Below, piece by piece: positions 11,549 to 23,494 of a stretch of DNA of 64,000 bases (its first letter is position 1; each line of letters opens with the position of its first letter). The notes under the pieces are model-generated. The model was not told the DNA's origin. It did no database searches and saw only the letters and a list, made by a program, of their open reading frames with translations. The position numbers and the translations under genes are program-made. This stretch comes from Neoarius graeffei. Lineage: Eukaryota; Chordata; Actinopteri; Siluriformes; Ariidae. The DNA lies in contig NC_083571.1 in NCBI RefSeq assembly GCF_027579695.1, forward strand, positions 84,891,888 to 84,955,887, given 5' to 3'.

Positions 11549-11648
11549 TTTTATCCTGTCTAACAGTGTATAAGGGTCACAAACCTCAGTGAATGCTGAA
11601 CCACTGAGGATTACCATTTCTATTATATGACTAATAGAAACTAGACTG

Positions 11649-12024
11649 GGCGGCACGGTGGTGTAGTGGTTAGCGCTGTCGCCTCACAGCAAGAAGGTCC
11701 TGGGTTCGAGCCCCGGGGCCGGCGAGGGCCTTTCTGTGTGGAGTTTGCATGTTCTCCCCGTGTCCGCGTGGGTTTCCTCCGGGTGCTCCGGTTTCCCCCA
11801 CAGTCCAAAGACATGCAGGTTAGGTTAACTGGTGACTCTAAATTGACCGTAGGTGTGAATGTGAGTGTGAATGGTTGTCTGTGTCTATGTGTCAGCCCTG
11901 TGATGACCTGGCGACTTGTCCAGGGTGTACCCCGCCTTTCGCCCATAGTCAGCTGGGATAGGCTCCAGCTTGCCTGCGACCCTGTAGAAGGATAAAGCGG
12001 CTAGAGATAATGAGATGAGATGAG
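11649..12024 (+). mobile_element. V-SINE with 11-bp target duplication
   Basis: Full-length copy flanked by AAACTAGACTG (11638-11648 and 12025-12035). Confidence 0.93.
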
Positions 12025-12079
12025 AAACTAGACTGCATTTCCGCAGAGAAAATGCAAAGTGTGCTTGCTGAGCTATAGC

Positions 12080-12625
12080 AGAACAGCTATCATGCTAGCA
12101 TGCTAAAAGCTAGCATGCCAACATGCTAATGCCAACATGCTAACAACTAGCATGCTAACAGTTAGCATACTAACATGCTAACAGCATACTAACATGCTAA
12201 AAGCATTAACATGTTAATGCTAACATGCTAATAGATAACATGCTAATAGATAACATGCTAACAGCTAGCATTCTAACATGCTAATGATTAACATGCTATT
12301 TGTTACAATTCTGACACTTTAAAGCTAATATGCTGACAGCTATCATGCTAACAGCTAACATGCTAATGCTAAGTATGTTAACTTTTAGCATGCTAACACG
12401 CTGAGGGTGACATGCTAACAGCTAACAATGTAACAGTTAGCATGCTAACATGCTCAGGTGAACTCTGCATGCTAACATGCTAATCCTAACATGATAACAG
12501 CTCTCATGATAACATGCTAATGGTGAACATGCTAACAACTTGCAAGCTAACAGCAGGCATGATATCGTAATGGGTAACATGCTAATGGCTAGCATGGTAA
12601 CACGTGAATGCTTATATGCTAATTG
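12080..12625 (+). repeat. Minisatellite of ATGCTAAC-type units
   Basis: More than 40 degenerate copies of an 8-14 bp unit around CATGCTAACAGCTAG fill this stretch. Unit length and spacer vary, so it is not a CRISPR array. It is followed directly by the repeat block at 12640-13561. Confidence 0.9.
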
Positions 12626-12639
12626 CTATCGTGTGTGCG

Positions 12640-13561
12640 TGTAAGTATTCCTAATAAAGTGGCCATTGAGTTGAAGTTGATTTGTTGTCAAAGTCTCAAA
12701 TGAGCAGATCCTTGCCAAATGCATCATCACCTATGGGGGAAGGGAGGAATGACTCAGTCAAGCTTCCATTGATTAGCGGCAAAATGGAGAAAAAATGGAC
12801 GGATGAAAGGCAAGACAAAGACGAGTGCGGGTCAGAACCGATATCGTGTGTGATGGGTGATTTGGCCTGAGGTGCCATATGAACTTTGGTGGATGTGTGG
12901 TGAAGTGTTACTGAGCAAAACTCCATTCATTTGAATGGGGCTAAAAATCAATGGAAGCCTATGGAGGTAAAAAGAGATACGTGAAAACCAAGGAAAAGAC
13001 GAGTGCAAGTCTCAGATGAGGGGATGGATCTGTGCGGGGACTTGGCCTAAGGCATCAAGTGAAGTTTCTTGAAGTTTGGTCACTTGGTTAAAAAAATTGA
13101 TGGAAAGTTTTTCTCCTGAAACACCATTCATTTTCAGTGGGGCCAAAAATCAATGCAAGCCTATGGAGGAAAAAGGGATGAGCAAAAAGAAAGGAAAAAT
13201 ATGAGTGCGGGTCAGAACCGATTGCATGTATGTGTCGGGGGAGTTGGCCTGAAGTATCACATGAGGTTTGGTGCATCTGTGATGAAGCGTGTCCGAGTAG
13301 GATGATTCGATTCATGAGCCCTATTCATTCTCTATGGGAAAAAACAAAAGAAAAACGACAAGAACAAGAGAATGGGCGCGTTGATCCAAAAGCTGTATAC
13401 AAGCACACTACACCACTTCGGGCCAAACGTCTCAGAGTTGGAACGGTGTCTCTATCTCGAATGCCCTAGGAAGAGGAGTGGATCCAAAAAAAGTGTCGGA
13501 ATAAGGCAGAATAAGTAAACTTAAGAAGAACAATAGTGTGCTTGCCTTTGGCAAGCACACT
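12640..13561 (+). mobile_element. Block of ~190-bp imperfect repeats ending in a perfect hairpin
   Basis: Three imperfect units share GTCAGAACCGAT, TTGGCCTGA, AAAAATCAATG and AAGCCTATGGAGG in the same order (starting near 12800, 12970 and 13150). The block ends with a perfect hairpin at 13535-13561: AGTGTGCTTGCC, loop TTT, GGCAAGCACACT. GGCCATTGAG near 12661-12670 resembles the TIR of the Tc1-MITE family seen elsewhere. An internal minisatellite plus a terminal hairpin fits a nonautonomous Helitron/Helentron-like element, but no Rep/helicase or confirmed end is visible. Confidence 0.4.
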
Positions 13562-13628
13562 AATAACAAAAGTGTTTCAATTAGTAAAAAACTGCAATTA
13601 GCCTGGAAAAAAACAAGCACTTTAAATC

Positions 13629-13998
13629 CATCCATTATCTGTAGCCGCTTATCCTGTGCAGGGTCATGGGCAAGCTGGAGCCTATCCCAGCTGACTATGG
13701 GCAAGAGGCGGGGTACACCCTGGACAAGTTGCCAGATCAGCACAGGGCTGACACACAGAGATAAACAACAATTTACACTCACATTCACACCTACAGTCAA
13801 TTTAGAGTCACCAGTTAACCTAACCTGCATGTCTTTGGACTGAGGGGGAAACCAGAGCACCCGGAGGAAACCCACGCGGACACAGGGAGAACATGCAAAC
13901 TCCACACAGAAAGGCCCCCATCAGTCACTGGGCTTGGACTCAGAACCTGCTTGCTGTAAGGCGACAGTGCTAACCACTACACCACCGTGCTGCCCCAT
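13629..13998 (-). mobile_element. V-SINE with 9-bp target duplication
   Basis: Reverse-oriented copy flanked by CTTTAAATC (13620-13628 and 13999-14007). Confidence 0.92.
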
Positions 13999-14007
13999 CT
14001 TTAAATC

Positions 14008-15102
14008 AATATTTTGAATGTAGGTAAACTAGTGGAAAAAGTATTGGCCAAATAGTAACTGACACAAAATAGTAGTCCACACATGAATCCACACATTTTT
14101 TTTTATAACAGTGAGAATTCAAATCTCTCGAACAGTATTTTTAGCACAGATGTTTTCTATTAATAAAATATTAAAGAATACCTGTGGTCAGATTTAATCT
14201 CTTCTTGCACCCTTTTCCAGTTAAGATTCAGCCATTGAATCACCTGTCAACTGAACCTGATATTTAATGTAATCAGTCAGCGAGGACATTCCATTTTCCC
14301 TGGAATGCTGAGTGAAAAATCGTTCGTGATTGCTATGGAAAAACTGAGTCACGCTATGCTAATCAAGCTGGACTAACAAAACTTGTCAAGTGCTGTTTTA
14401 CTTTGTTGCAAGCAATAGTGACATTTCTTCTCTGATTATTTTATGTTGTTTATTCATCGTCGTACAGGTTCCACGTGTCATGTTACAGTGTTCTGTTGTT
14501 GATGATGTATTTGAAAATATGTTGAGTCTGTGTTGAGAAAAGTGAACAGATGAGAGGAAAAAGGGATATCGTATCAGAAAAAGATAGTGAAGCTGTTCTT
14601 GTTCAGTAAACAGGTCGTTCCTTGTGACCTGAGTTCATCAAAGGCAGGAGTGGAAAGTCATGAACTGAGTTCTAAGAGTACTTTTTTTTTAGTATAATTA
14701 AGTCATAGAAATGTGAGTTTCTTATATTCACCTTTGCTTCATTTATTCTGATCACTGTTACAAAGTAAGAAGATCGAAAGCTATTAAAAGACAGTATGTA
14801 CACATTTGCAATAATTCTATTATATCTATTATTCTATTTCCTGCCCAAAGTCTACACATGCAGCAATGTCTGAGGCACTGGAGACACATGGGCATCCGTC
14901 ACCTAATTTATCAGTGATTTCATGTACGTGGAAACGTACATGAAAGTCATTAGCTAGCTCGGTGAGCTACACCAGCTAGCCAGAGCCGTTGATGTTTTAC
15001 AGGATAAAGGTCCCGTTTTAAACTATTAAAGATGATAGTATGATTTCTGGTAGCGAATCATGTGGTAGCGAATCATCATTATTTGACCTATTTTTGCACA
15101 TT
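14008..15102. other. Unassigned intergenic DNA with one perfect hairpin
   Basis: No gene was recognised. At 14918-14945 there is a perfect 12-bp stem TTTCATGTACGT, loop GGAA, then ACGTACATGAAA. Confidence 0.4.
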
Positions 15103-15110
15103 CCGGACAT

Positions 15111-15221
15111 CAGTGTTGCCAGATACTGCTGACGTTTTCCAGCCCAAAATATGTTTAAATCCCGCCAAAATGCACTTAAAACCTCCCAATTAGGCGGGAA
15201 ACCGCCAATCTGGCAACACTG
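15111..15221. mobile_element. Tiny hAT MITE, copy 1 (111 bp)
   Basis: Inverted ends CAGTGTTGCCAGAT / ATCTGGCAACACTG, 14 bp and perfect, flanked by perfect 8-bp duplications CCGGACAT (15103-15110 and 15222-15229). Two sister copies lie at 52380 and 61894. Confidence 0.9.
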
Positions 15222-15555
15222 CCGGACATACTGTACAGCTTGGACTCCAACAACTCATACACATACCCCTTAAATATGTCCACTTTTCAAATTTGTACAG
15301 TATATTTCAGATTCTTCTGTTTCTTATTCTATGTATATAGCTACTTTTTGTCTTTGCTAAATTCTTCTATCTTACCTGTTCAAGCATCAGTCACCAAAGC
15401 AAATTCCTTGTATCTGAGAACGTACTTGGTAAAAAATGGATTCTGATTCTGATTCTGAATACCTGTTGTGTTAAATATACTGTAATAAATATAACTAAGT
15501 GCTATAGGTAATTCTCTGGATAGTGCATAAACGGCATGTCTGTTAGATAGCTAAC

Positions 15556-16111
15556 TACACTCACCGGCCACTTTAATAGGAACTTGTTCTTGATTCTAAG
15601 ATTCCTGTTCTTGGCTGGCAGGAGTGGAACCCAATGTGGTCTTCTGCTTGTTGCATGTTGAGATGCTTTTCTGCTCACCACGGTTGTAAAGAGTTGCTAT
15701 GTGTTGCTATATCCTTCCTGGTAGCTCGAACCAATCTGGCCATTTTCCTCTGACCTCTCTTATCAACAAGGCATTTTCACCCATAGAACGGTCGTTCATT
15801 CAATGTTTTTTGTTTCCAGCACCATTCTGTGTAAACTCCAGAGATTGTTGTGTGTGAAAACCCCAGGAGATCAGCAGTTCCTGAAATACTCAAACCAGTC
15901 CATCTGGTACCAACACCCATGCCACAGTGAAAGTCACACTTTGAGATCACAATTTTTCTCATTCTGATGTTTGAAATGAACATTAACTGAAGCTCTTGAT
16001 TGTATCTGCATGATTTGATGCATTGTGCTGCTGCCAAGGGATCGTCTGATTAGAGAACTGCATAAAACAGCAGGTGGACAGGTGTGCCTAATAAAGTGGC
16101 CAGTGAGTGTA
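15556..16111 (-). mobile_element. Tc1/mariner-derived MITE ('CACTCACTGGCC' family), copy 1
   Basis: Ends TACACTCACCGGCCACTTTA and TAAAGTGGCCAGTGAGTGTA surround 556 bp, with TA at both borders. On the minus strand the interior reads like a transposase N-terminal helix-turn-helix (WTGLSISGTADLLGFSHTT at 15777-16037) but has no catalytic domain. It is a deletion derivative. Confidence 0.75.
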
Positions 16112-16400
16112 TGTAGCTAGACACATGTATGAATTAAGATGAGCTAGCTAACTGGCTAATGATCCAAACAAGCTACTGAAACCTCAGCTATTGTTACCTT
16201 TCTTAATATACTGCTGATAATCAAGGTGGTGTTCACTTCAGCATAGCTCACATAGTTAGTTCACTGAATAATATAATAATTGTTCTAAAATGTGTTCCTC
16301 AGATTTAAAAAGAAAATTAAGATTTTTTTTCAGATTATTTGATTACAGATTATTTGATGATGATTATTCAGATTATTTAAATTATTACATGACTTATTTA

Positions 16401-16776
16401 CTCATCTCATCTCATTATCTCTAGCCGCTTTATCCTTCTACAGGGTCGCAGGCAAGCTGGAGCCTATCCCAGCTGACTACGGGCGAAAGGCGGGGTACAC
16501 CCTGGACAAGTCGCCAGGTCATCACAGGGCTGACACATAGACACAGACAACCATTCACACTCACATTCACACCTACGGTCAATTTAGAGTCACCAGTTAA
16601 CCTAACCTGCATGTCTTTGGACTGTGGGGGAAACCGGAGCACCCGGAGGAAACCCACGCGGACACGGGGAGAACATGCAAACTCCGCACAGAAGGGCCCT
16701 CGCCGGCCCCGGGGCTCGAACCCAGGACCTTCTTGCTGTGAGGCGACAGCGCTAACCACTACACCACCGTGCCGCC
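16401..16776 (-). mobile_element. V-SINE
   Basis: Full-length reverse copy from the CATCTCATCTC tail to the reverse head ending GTGCCGCC. Confidence 0.93.
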
Positions 16777-17243
16777 ACTTTAATATTTGTCTTGATTACT
16801 ATTTCTACTGTTACGCCATTGAACTATTACGACAGTAACAGTTACTCCTCACTGTGTTTTGTACTCTTTCCAATACTGATCAAAGGTCAAAACTACTTGT
16901 CTATGCTGCCTCAAGATAAGCGGAGGAGGTCAAAGGCTGCGTTAAAGCTTAAAAAAAAAGAGCCAGAACAACAACAAATTGTCTGGAGTGTTCGTCACTT
17001 TGCATTTACTGATATTGGCGTACAATTTGCATCATAAAAAGGACAGGAAATTTTTTTTTTTTTTTACCAGGAGCAGCCATATTATGGAGATAAGAAACAG
17101 AGGGGGGAAACCAGCCAGACAGATGTTGTCCAGCTGTTTAAGAGGATGCACCATTTCCCACACTGTCTTACCAAAGAGGAATGCCTTCAAAGCAAATCGA
17201 CACGATAACGAATAATAGATCATGGGCACAGGAAATGGTTGGA

Positions 17244-17622
17244 TCTCATCTCATCTCATTATCTCTCGCCGCTTTATCCTGTTCTACAGGGTCACAGGCA
17301 AGCTGGAGCCTATCCCAGCTGACTACGGGCAAAAGGCGGGGTACACCCTGGACAAGTCGCCAGGTCATCACAGGGCTGACACATAGACACAGACAACCAT
17401 TCACACTCACATTCACACCTACGGTCAATTTAGAGCCACCAGTTAGCCTAACCTGCATGTCTTTGGACTGTGGGGGAAACTGGAGCACCCGGAGGAAACC
17501 CACGCGGACACGGGGAGAACATGCAAATTCCGCACAGAAAGGCCCTCGTCGGCCACGGGGCTCGAACCCGAACCTTCTTGCTGTGAGGCGACAGCGCTAA
17601 CCACTACACCACCATGCCACCC
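17244..17622 (-). mobile_element. V-SINE
   Basis: Full-length reverse copy, tail to head (CCACCATGCCACC). Confidence 0.92.
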
Positions 17623-17780
17623 TCTTTTCTAGTCAATATTGCAATTAATAGACTGAACCAGCGAAGCTTGAAATGTCTCCAAATACGCTGTAACAGTGTT
17701 ATACTTTTTAAAGATGGATCTGGGTCTGTATTAGCTGTCTTGCTGTGTGAGAACAAACTGTCACTATTTTCACTTGTAAC

Positions 17781-18138
17781 ATCCATCCATTATCCGTTAC
17801 TGCTTATCCTGCGCAGGGTTGCGGGCAAGCTGGAGCCTATTCCAGCTGACTATGGGCGAGAGGCGGGGTACACCCTGGACAAGTCACCAAGCCATCGCAG
17901 GGCTGACACATAGAGACAAACAACCATTCACACACACGGTCAATTTAGAGCCACCAATTAGCCTAACCTGCATGTCTTTGGACTGTGGGGGAAACTGGAG
18001 CACCCGGAGGAAACCCACGCAGACACGGGGAGAACATGCACACTCCACACAGAAAGGCCCCTGTCGACCACCAGGCTCGAACCCAGAACCTTCTTGTTGT
18101 GAGGCGACAGTGCTAACCACTACACCACCGTGCTGCCC
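17781..18138 (-). mobile_element. V-SINE with 9-bp target duplication
   Basis: Reverse copy with an ATCC-type tail, flanked by ACTTGTAAC / ACTTATAAC (one mismatch). Confidence 0.9.
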
Positions 18139-19220
18139 TACTTATAACCTGAGTTATTCAAATTTAAATTCACTAGCTTATTATCTGTGCCACCGCTGGT
18201 GAAGATGTCTGTCAGAATATGACATGCTTTATGTAGATGATAAAATACATGAAATGAAAAAAGATGTCAATAAATCAATGCCAGTAATTGTAAAAAAATT
18301 AGATTATACTGGTAGATTAAATATTATAATCATAGCAGACTATGTAACTGCATTCTGCTCCTTACACAAGAGTTAAAAACTGCCAGGTAGCCAGTAAATA
18401 GGACCCGGGCGAGTGCTACATCATGCTGTGTATCCACATACAGTACATGCTTTAAGGCTGTCTGGAAACATTATTTTGTTTTGGACAGCCAACCTGCAGA
18501 CATGCAACATTATGTGTGTTCCCTTCAGGGCGAGGAAGGTTGTTGCATTTAATTGAGGAATCTTAAGGGAAAGAACAGTCTTTATAAGCTCACGCTCATA
18601 ACCCCAGCAGGAAACGGGACAGAGACACAACTTATGTTTTGATGTGGCTCTGATAAGGTCAGTCTACTGGAGCTTTTAAATGCCAGGAATGCATTATCTG
18701 GGCATTTATTCCTGTGCTTTGTCTAATGATTATTATTGTTGTTAGCGTGCCATTCCCACAGATTTCATGCCAAGAAAACATCATGCAAACCTGAGGAAGT
18801 TATTTTCACATTCCTTTCCAGACAGAGAAATCTCAAATAACCCTGGGCCTCGTTTATCAAGCTGGATACGAATGGATTTATTCATAAATTGTTCCAACAA
18901 GTGTTTATACAAGAAAATCTTTCATATCCTACTCGGGCTCCTGAGTGGTGGTGTTTTTTTTTTTTTTTTAAACACATAAAAAGACTAGCGAATGTAAATC
19001 TCAACTTAATCGATTTCAGATCATATAATATGCGCGGATTACTGTACTATTAAATCTAGACTCTAGTGAGTTTACAATCATTATTTTTATGGTGTTTACA
19101 ACATTTAGAAGGTGCACTTATCCAGAGCAGCTTATAGAAGAGCTTTGGCATCTCTTTCAAAAACACATCCTCATGATAGTTCACCAGGATAGGGACTAAG
19201 AACACCAGTGAAGCCAAGAA
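18139..19220. other. Unassigned intergenic DNA
   Basis: No exon was recognised. At 19110-19140 GTGCACTTATCCAGAGCAGC resembles the start of the repeat at 60618. A T-run lies at 18954-18969. Confidence 0.35.
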
Positions 19221-19611
19221 GCCTTTATTTGTGAAATAGTCAAATTTAATCTCTGCATTTAACCCATATGATGCAGCGAACACACACATGCATACACAAG
19301 TGAGCAGTGAGCACACGCACATACCCAGAGCAGTGGGCAGCTATGCTACAGCGCCCGGGGAGCAGTTCTGGGTTAAGTGCCCGTGCTCAAGGGCACTTCA
19401 GCCCAACCTCAAGCCATGGCTGCCCCATGTTAACCTAACTGCATGTCTTTGGACTGTGGGGGAAACTGGAGCACCCGGAGGAAACCCACGCAGACACGGG
19501 GAGAACATACAAACTCCACACAGAAAGGCCCTTGCTGGCCACTGGGCTTGAACCCAAAACCTTCTTGCTGTGAGGTGATAATGCTAACCACTACACCACC
19601 ATGCCACCTTT
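19221..19611 (-). mobile_element. SINE with tail type B ('GGGTTAAATGCAGAG')
   Basis: Shared head and core in reverse orientation, with a different 3' tail: reverse CTCTGCATTTAACCCAT, GAGCAGTGGGCAGC and CAAGGGCACTTCAGCCC. The same tail occurs at 30424, 31683 and 34087. Confidence 0.85.
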
Positions 19612-19789
19612 GAGAAAAGTTTGCAAAAACCAGTCATTTTATATTAAATAAGACAATTAAAACGAATCACTTAATTATGACAAATTAAATGGAAGAGGAT
19701 TAGCTGGACTGTCTGCACAGAGCCAGAAACCCTAAACAAAAACTTCAGCTGATGGAAGATTTAGCATTCAGTTATTAATATTAATATTA

Positions 19790-20345
19790 TACACTCACTG
19801 GCCACTTTAATAGGAACTTGTTCTCGATTCTAAGATTCCTGTTCATGGCTGGCAGGAGTGGAACCCAATGTGGTCTTCTGCTGTTGCATGTTGAGATGCT
19901 TTTCTGCTCACCACGGTTGTAAAGAGTTGCTATGAGTTACTATATCCTTCCTGGCAGCTTGAACCAATCTGGCCATTTTCCTCTGACCTCTCTTTTCAAC
20001 AAGGTGTCTGTTTCCACCCATAGAACTGTCGCTCATTCAATGTTTTTTGCACCATTCTGTCTATAAACTCTAGAGACTGTTGTGTGTGAAAACCCCAGGA
20101 GATCAGCAGTTTCTGAAATATTCAAACCAGTCCATCTGGTGCCAACACTCATGCCATGGTGAAAGTCACGCTTCGAGATCACAATTTTTCCCATTCTGAT
20201 GTTTGAAGTGAACATTAACTGAAGCTCTTGATTTGTATTTGCATGATTTTATGCTTTGTGCTGCTGTCAAGGGACTGGCTGATTAGAGAACTGCATAAAA
20301 TAGCAGGTGGATGGGGTGTGCCTAATATAGTGGCCGGTGAGTGTA
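19790..20345 (-). mobile_element. Tc1/mariner-derived MITE ('CACTCACTGGCC' family), copy 2
   Basis: 556 bp from TACACTCACTGGCCACTTTA to GTGGCCGGTGAGTGTA with TA borders. It is collinear with copy 1 and keeps the same helix-turn-helix remnant (minus strand, 20033-20215). Confidence 0.78.
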
Positions 20346-20607
20346 ATACATCAACACCTTCTCAGTTTTACTTAGCAGCTATCTCTTGTTCTGACTCAGA
20401 GAAAAGTATTCTGCCGTATGTAGTATGACAGCGTAAAATCTAGGTCAGGTGAAGGGAGAAAACCAGGACAAGGGAGAATTTTCAGTTTATTCGTAAAAGC
20501 AACGCTGTTTCTAAGTCATTTCTACATTTCTTGCAAAATCGTACAATTTATTACTCAACATATATTACTTTCTAATTGTTCAAAATTACACACTCAGAAG
20601 CCCAGTA

Positions 20608-20990
20608 GGGGGCGGCACGGTGGTGTAGTGGTTAGCGCTGTCGCCTCACAGCAAGAAGGTCCGGGTTCGAGCCCCGTGGCCGGCGAGGGCCTTTCTGTGC
20701 GGAGTTTGCATGTTCTCCCCGTGTCCGTGTGGGTTTCCTCCAGGTGCTCCGGTTTCCCCCACAGTCCAAAGACATGCAGGTTAGGTTAACTGGTGACTCT
20801 AAATTGACCGTAGGTGTGAATGTGAGTGTGAATGGTTGTCTGTGTCTATGTGTCAGCCCTGTGATGACCTGGCGACTTGTCCAGGGTGTACCCCGCCTTT
20901 CGCCCGTAGTCAGCTGGGATAGGCTCCAGCTTGCCTGCGACCCTGTAAAAGGATAAAGCGGCTAGAGATAATGAGATGAGATGAGATGAG
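20608..20990 (+). mobile_element. V-SINE with 10-bp target duplication
   Basis: Full-length copy flanked by AAGCCCAGTA (20598-20607 and 20991-21000). Confidence 0.93.
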
Positions 20991-21931
20991 AAGCCCAGTA
21001 ATATAAAGTCCAATACTGATGAAACAGGACATTAGTGCACACAGATGTATAATCTCCTTTATGGCTGCATAAAATGTTGTAGCAGCGTCACAGCGGTGTT
21101 TCTGTATATATGGTTTCTGAAACCGTAGCCAAGAAGCGCAGACTTACGAATCACTTTAACATGAGGACAGGATATGCCGAGCAGAGACTCTTAACCCTGA
21201 TCATTAAAGCTCAGCGTTTCACAGAAGTTTCGTGTATGATTTTGCGTACAGATTCATCATAGTTCTGTGTTTAAGTTCATAAATCTTTGTGGAAAACTTT
21301 ACAATATTTATTATATGCTCGCTGACCACTTTATTAGGAACACTCATACACCTACACATTTGTACGCAATCATTATCAAATCATCCAATCACATGGCAGC
21401 AGTGCAATGCAAAAAATAACTGCAGATACAGGTTAAGAGCTCGATTTAATCTTCACATTAAATATCAGTAATGCACTCTGTAAAACCGTGGTGAGCAGAA
21501 AAGTATCTCAGAACAGCACAACACTGTGATCTGAGGCTACACTGAATACAGGCTCACTAAAACTGTCCTGAAGGTTTGACGTATTGTGTGTTTTGAGATG
21601 CTTTTCTGCTCACCACATTTGTAAAGAGTGATTATTTGAGTTACTGGAGCCTTCCTGTCAGCTTCAACCAGTCTCACTGCAAAAAATAAAAATCTTAGGA
21701 AGTTTATTTGTCTATTTTCAAGTCAAAACATCTAGCTACCCTTATTATAAGACATAATTGCCCAACAAGCAAAACCTCATTTAGCTAGAAAGGCTAGTTT
21801 TTAGACAGTCCATCTTGAAAATCTTGTATAGTCTTGAAAAAGTCTTATTTGGAGCACCTTTGAAAATAAAACAAGGTTTTTTTTAAAACAAGTAAGTACA
21901 TTTTGGACATTTGTCAAATGCGGTTCATCTT

Positions 21932-22300
21932 CTCATCTCATTATCTCTAGCCGCTTTATCCTTCTACAGGGTCGCAGGCAAGCTGGAGCCTATCCCAGCT
22001 GACTACGGGCGAAAGGCGGGGTACCCTGGACAAGTCGCCAGGTCATCACAGGGCTGACACATAGACACAGACAACCATTCACACTCCCATTCACACCTAC
22101 GCTCAATTTAGAGTCACCAGTTAACCTAACCTGCATATCTTTGGACTGTGGGGGAAACCGGAGCACCCGGAGGAAACCCACGCGGACACGGGGAGAACAT
22201 GCAAACTCCGCACAGAAAGGCCCTCGCCAGCCCCGGGGCTCGAACCCAGGACCTTCTTGCTGTGAGGCAACAGCGCTAATCACTACACCACCGTGCCACC
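21932..22300 (-). mobile_element. V-SINE, nested
   Basis: Reverse full-length copy with near-perfect 11-bp flanks CGGTTCATCTT / CAGTTCATCTT. Confidence 0.92.
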
Positions 22301-22408
22301 GCAGTTCATCTTGTTTCAACAAAAAAAAAAAAAACAAAGTACCGTATGCTTGTTTTGGGAATAAATGAACTTTACTGAAATCTTTGAATCTAGTGCCCCC
22401 AAAATGCA

Positions 22409-22562
22409 TTGTCGTGGCTCAGGTGCCATACCATAAATCCGGGGACCCCGGTTTGATTCCGACCTGAGGTCATTTCCCAATCTCTCCCCATCTCTCTCCC
22501 GCTCATTTCGTGTCTCTACACTGTCCTATCCAATAAAGGTGGAAAAGGCCCCCAAAAAAAAT
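22409..22562 (+). mobile_element. Short tRNA-type SINE ('GTGGCTCAGGTG' family), copy 1
   Basis: Starts GTCGTGGCTCAGGTG. It has a B-box-like GGTTTGATTCCGACC, then TCATTTCCCAATCTCTCCCC, TGTCTCTACACTGTCC and CCAATAAAGGTG, and ends in an A-run. Sister copies are at 58850 and 59106. The head has a short deletion after CAGGTG. Confidence 0.75.
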
Positions 22563-22725
22563 CTTTTAAAAAAATGACTTGAATGGCTAAATGTAAGAAG
22601 TACGATCTTGTTATAAGAACTATTTTGATTATTTTGAGTTAATCAGATCTCGCATAATAAGTTCCCCAATCTTATTTTAGAATTATTTCATCTAAAAACA
22701 GGTTAGATTTTTCATCTTACTTTAA

Positions 22726-22996
22726 GCCCTGTGATGACCTGGCGACTTGTCCAGGGTGTACCCCGCCTTTCGCCCGTAGTCAGCTGGGATAGGCTCCAGC
22801 TCGCCTGCAACCCTGTAGAACAGGATAAAGCGGCTAGAGATAATGAGATGAGATGAGATCTTACTTTAAGCCCTGTGATGACCTGGCGACTTGTCCAGGG
22901 TGTACCCCGCCTTTCACCCGTAGTCAGCTGGGATAGGCTCCAGCTCGCCTGCGACCCTGTAGAACAGGATAAAGCGGCTACAGATAATGAGATGAG
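22726..22996 (+). repeat. Two tandem 5'-truncated SINE/L2 tails sharing a 12-bp repeat
   Basis: Two ~130-bp units (22726-22857 and 22870-22996) both start at GCCCTGTGATGACC and end in GATGAG repeats. ATCTTACTTTAA precedes, separates and follows them (22714, 22858, 22997). Each contains only the L2-like tail, with no tRNA head or core. Confidence 0.85.
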
Positions 22997-23494
22997 ATCT
23001 TACTTTAAGAAATCTTACCAAGTCAAATTCCATTGGCAGATTTTTTTCACCTGATTCAAGCAAATATGCTTTGTTTTAATCTTTTATTTCTTATTTTTGA
23101 AAGGCCATTTTTTTGCAGTGCTGCTCATTCTACTCTGATCTCTCACATCAGCACGGAGTTTCCACCTGTAAACCTGCTGCTCGCTGGATGTTTTTTGTTT
23201 TTCGCACCAATCCGTGTAACCTCTAGAGAATGCTGTGTGTGAAAACCGTAGGAGATCAGCAGTTTCTGAAATACTCAAACCAGTCCATCTGGCACCAACA
23301 ACCATACTACAATTAAAGTCACCATCACTTTTCCCCCCATTCTGATTTTTGATGTGAACATTAACGAAAGACCTTGACCTTTATCAACATGACTGGCATT
23401 CTGCATTGCGCTGCTACCGCATGATTGACTGATTAAACAACTACATGAATGACTACGGGTGTGGGTGTTTCGATTAAAGTGGCCAGTGAGTGCA

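Larger units (their letters stand above)
21674..23122. mobile_element. Nonautonomous DNA element with CACTGCAAAAAA ends
   Basis: Inverted ends CACTGCAAAAAATAAAAATC / TTTTTTTGCAGTG, with AT-rich arms sharing TCTTA/TTTAAG-like motifs. It is nested in the Tc1 MITE and hosts a V-SINE, a short tRNA SINE and a tandem tail array. The superfamily is unassigned and the duplication at its borders is unclear. Confidence 0.5.
21312..23494 (-). mobile_element. Tc1/mariner-derived MITE, copy 3, expanded by nested insertions
   Basis: It begins GCTCGCTGACCACTTTATTAGG and ends GTGGCCAGTGAGTGC. The family core is split at about 21674 and resumes at about 23122 (GATCTCTCACATCAGCACGG, then the transposase remnant ISETADLLRFSHT on the minus strand). 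The insert is another element (21674-23122) that itself carries SINEs. Confidence 0.65.

Noticed and set aside
12080-12625. Tandem repeats that might suggest a CRISPR array
   Set aside because: Units are short and degenerate and spacers are not unique or of constant length; the genome is a vertebrate, so this is a minisatellite.
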